A stretch of 7,552 nucleotides of DNA, taken from Kiritimatiellia bacterium (GTDB lineage: Bacteria > Verrucomicrobiota > Kiritimatiellia > SLAD01). This document shows, piece after piece, positions 5,164-7,552 of this stretch. The stretch's first letter is position 1. The number at the start of each line of letters is the position of its first letter. Location: NCBI GenBank assembly GCA_007127595.1, contig SKZA01000238.1, positions 1-7,552 on the forward strand, in the 5' to 3' direction. The notes below the pieces were generated by a model. It did not search any database, was not told the origin of the DNA, and saw only the letters and a list, made by a program, of their open reading frames with translations. Position numbers and translations under genes: made by a program.

Positions 5164-7552
5164 AACGACAAATGAGTATGCTTACCCGATTAACTCTCTT
5201 CTGTGCGCTATTCATGCTCGCTATACCGGTGCGCGCCGAAATCATCCTCCAATACTTTCAGATGCCGTGGCGCGCGCTGACGCAAAAGATGCCGGAGCTG
5301 GCCGAAGTAGGGTATAGCGCCATGTGGCTGCCGCCGCCCACCAAGGCCAGCGGCGGGTTGTCGGTAGGATACGACTTATGGGACCCCTTTGATCTGGGCG
5401 GGAAATTGCAGCGCGGCACCGTACGCACCTTTTACGGCACGGAAGCCGAACTGCATGAAATGATCCGCACCGCGCATCGGTTCGGCATTCGCGTGTACTT
5501 CGACAACATCATGAACCATCGCGCGTTCGATGTGCCGGGTTATAACGAGACCACCCCCATTGATATCTATCCCGGCATGTTACCGGAAGACTTTCATCTG
5601 CGCGTCACCGAAGACGGCTTCTATAGAAAGTGGGACAACACGCGGGACTGGAACGACGAATGGCAGGTGCTGCATCTGGGCCTGTCGGACCTGATCGACA
5701 TCGCGCACGAAACCGGCGCCGGGGGGTGGAATCACAATCACGGGCCGTATGAAGGCGCGCACCATCCTGGCATCGTCTTTGTGCGCCATCCGAACAACCC
5801 GGAATATTATTGCTACATGGTCGGCGACTACGGCACGTCACATGCGGCGATGGACGGCGAATACGTCGGGTTCGGACCGGACAACGGAATCACTGAGCAG
5901 TACATTGCCGATAATGAGTGGTTCTATCGCGAGGATGTCAATGCCTCCCTGATCCGCGCCGTGCGCTGGAAGATGGACACGACCAAAGCCGACGGCATAC
6001 GTCTGGACGCGGTCAAGCACGTGCCGGCCTATTTCTTTGGCGAAGAGGGGAACGATGCCAGCCAGGTGGGCTATGTCGGCGGGATTCAACGCCAATTCAA
6101 TCTCACGCGTGGGTTTAATGACTGGGACAATCTGCGCGACTCGAATTTCAACACGGAAATTCCGCGCAACGACGCGATTGTGTTCGGTGAGCATCTGGGC
6201 GCACCGCCGGGATTCGCCCCTTATATTTCGCGCGGCATGCGCCTGAAAGACGCGCCCCTGCGCGACAAACTCAACGGCATTATGGGGTCGCCTTGGGGCA
6301 CGCTCGACGGGCTTCAGTATCCCGGACACAGCGGGCATCCGGACTTTGACGGGTCCGGCCATCACGTGGGCGTGCAGTTCGCGCACAGCCACGACAGCGA
6401 CTTCGCCGCGGCGCGCGAGTTGCAGTACGCCTATTATCTGACACGGGCCGGCCTGCCGATCGTCTACACGGACGGCTATTTCAAGGCGGGCACCCTGCAG
6501 GACGCGGGCGGCGCGTTCCCGCGCCACGCCAACACAGCTTTTCTGGGGCAGTTTAACGATCCGCGCCTGCCGAACCTGGCATGGATTCACGAGCAATTCG
6601 CGCGTGGATATCAGTATCCGCGCTTTGCAGACAACGACGTGGTCGCCTACGCGCGCGTGGACAAGCGCGACGAGGGCTGGGGCGTGAATGACGGCATGGA
6701 CGACCGGTCCGGCGCCGTGATGCTGTTCATGATGAACGACAATTATGCCGACGGTCAGTCGCGCTCCATCAATCCGGTGTTCGGTCATGTTCCCATGGAC
6801 GACGACTCGTATTTAAGGAATTATTCGACCTATGGCGGGCCTTTCACCGTCTGGGCGTCTGAAATCGCAGCCGGCGAAGTCATCATCCCGCCCGGCGGCT
6901 ATTTCATCTTCTCGTGGCACGTGCCGGAACCCGCCCTTCCGTGGACACAGGCGGGCGGAAACGCACTTGAAATCCTGCAGAATGGTGAGCGTCCGGGGAC
7001 GGTCAGTTATCTGCGGCGCGACGGCCCGGACGGCGATTCCCAATTCAACCCGTACGGATTGCCGTACCGCGGGTTTGATTCGCAAGAAGAAGCGGACGAG
7101 AACCCGTTCCGCTATCGGATGACGGTCCCGCGCATCACGAGCGGAACCAACTTGACGTTCCGCGCGCACGTCGACGGGTCCGCCTACAACGTGTTGATGA
7201 AACTCAACGGCGGGGTGGACCTGAACCATCATTTGGGCATGGGTGAAAGCAACTGGGGCAACCGTGACCGTCCGCCCGGCTTGGCCAACGACACATTTTT
7301 GGGCTGGGAAGACACCCTCTTTGTGAAGCGCACCTGGCCCGAGAAGTTTGCCGCCGCTGATTCCGCGCGAAACAAGATCGGGTCCGCCGGTGCGGAAACC
7401 TATGTGGCCACCATTGGCAGCTCCGGCTTTACCATCAATGAAGGCGCCGGCGACGGTTGGAGCCATGGCACGGTGGACTGGATCTGGCATAATCCCAACA
7501 TGGAACAGGACGGCCCGCGCGAAGGCAACGCGCAGTTCTGGCCGCCGCCGCA
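5160..7552 (+). CDS. Sec-exported GH13 alpha-amylase-family glycoside hydrolase, 3' end outside window
   Basis: Exported retaining alpha-glucan hydrolase, paralog of the gene at 1-3599; 797 codons are visible with no stop. Residues 1-26 form a Sec signal peptide: MKRQ, a hydrophobic core (LTLFCALFMLAIPV), then VRA before Glu27. The barrel starts at once (ILQYFQMPW, MWLPPPTKA, VGYDLWDPFDLG). Conserved GH13 regions: region I FDNIMNH (Asp115, Asn119, His120), region II IRLDAVKH (nucleophile Asp283, Lys286-His287), region III FGEH (acid/base Glu344), region IV AHSHD (Asp412), then GLPIVYTDGY at 431-440. Domain C covers about 486-590. From about 605 to the edge it matches the extra module of the first gene (FNPYGLP, NVLMKLNGGVDLN, WIWHNPN). 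Lys-His after the nucleophile is typical of true alpha-amylases, but substrate and linkage are inferred. The longer paralog suggests several hundred more residues beyond the window. It may be coupled to the small ORF before it. Confidence 0.93.
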   Translation, partial: MKRQMSMLTRLTLFCALFMLAIPVRAEIILQYFQMPWRALTQKMPELAEVGYSAMWLPPPTKASGGLSVGYDLWDPFDLGGKLQRGTVRTFYGTEAELHEMIRTAHRFGIRVYFDNIMNHRAFDVPGYNETTPIDIYPGMLPEDFHLRVTEDGFYRKWDNTRDWNDEWQVLHLGLSDLIDIAHETGAGGWNHNHGPYEGAHHPGIVFVRHPNNPEYYCYMVGDYGTSHAAMDGEYVGFGPDNGITEQYIADNEWFYREDVNASLIRAVRWKMDTTKADGIRLDAVKHVPAYFFGEEGNDASQVGYVGGIQRQFNLTRGFNDWDNLRDSNFNTEIPRNDAIVFGEHLGAPPGFAPYISRGMRLKDAPLRDKLNGIMGSPWGTLDGLQYPGHSGHPDFDGSGHHVGVQFAHSHDSDFAAARELQYAYYLTRAGLPIVYTDGYFKAGTLQDAGGAFPRHANTAFLGQFNDPRLPNLAWIHEQFARGYQYPRFADNDVVAYARVDKRDEGWGVNDGMDDRSGAVMLFMMNDNYADGQSRSINPVFGHVPMDDDSYLRNYSTYGGPFTVWASEIAAGEVIIPPGGYFIFSWHVPEPALPWTQAGGNALEILQNGERPGTVSYLRRDGPDGDSQFNPYGLPYRGFDSQEEADENPFRYRMTVPRITSGTNLTFRAHVDGSAYNVLMKLNGGVDLNHHLGMGESNWGNRDRPPGLANDTFLGWEDTLFVKRTWPEKFAAADSARNKIGSAGAETYVATIGSSGFTINEGAGDGWSHGTVDWIWHNPNMEQDGPREGNAQFWPPP

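Noticed and set aside
4983..5171. 62-residue - strand open frame in the intergenic region
   Set aside because: Ser/Thr/Arg-rich product with no domain, and it runs over the start and Shine-Dalgarno of the exported amylase; best explained as chance.

Overview
The window holds part of a carbohydrate-degradation locus from a moderately GC-rich bacterium. It reads, all on the + strand and all in the same register: (1) a very large GH13 alpha-amylase-family protein whose first ~100 residues lie outside the window (1-3599); (2) a 174-base spacer with a perfect 9-bp hairpin; (3) a soluble PAS-GGDEF diguanylate cyclase (3774-4820); (4) a ~340-base, locally AT-rich and structured intergenic region ending in a candidate 28-codon small ORF (5077-5163) that overlaps the next start codon in an ATGA; (5) a second, Sec-exported GH13 alpha-amylase-family protein that runs off the right edge (5160-7552).

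The two GH13 proteins are paralogs. The first window-internal residues of gene 1 align with residue ~101 of gene 3. Both keep the catalytic triad (Asp nucleophile, Glu acid/base, Asp stabiliser) and the Lys-His pair after the nucleophile, and both continue after domain C into the same extra module that I cannot assign to a named family. Gene 1 then carries several further beta-rich, Ig/FN3-like segments.

How the genes may work together (inference): two secreted multidomain amylases attack starch, glycogen or a related alpha-glucan outside the cell, and the cytoplasmic PAS-GGDEF protein turns a ligand or redox cue into c-di-GMP, perhaps linking feeding to attachment or motility. Position is the only evidence for that link. 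No transporter, sugar regulator or other polysaccharide-utilisation gene is visible.

Taxonomy cannot be fixed from the window. Standard code, Gram-negative-style signal peptide, GC-rich codons, very large multi-module GH13 proteins and a short GC-rich intergenic palindrome would fit the PVC group (Verrucomicrobiota/Kiritimatiellota/Lentisphaerota), but this is an impression, not a demonstration. I see no mobile element, CRISPR array, tRNA or rRNA. The least ordinary parts are the shared unassigned module, the candidate leader ORF in front of gene 3, and loss of a usual calcium-ligand Asn in gene 1.
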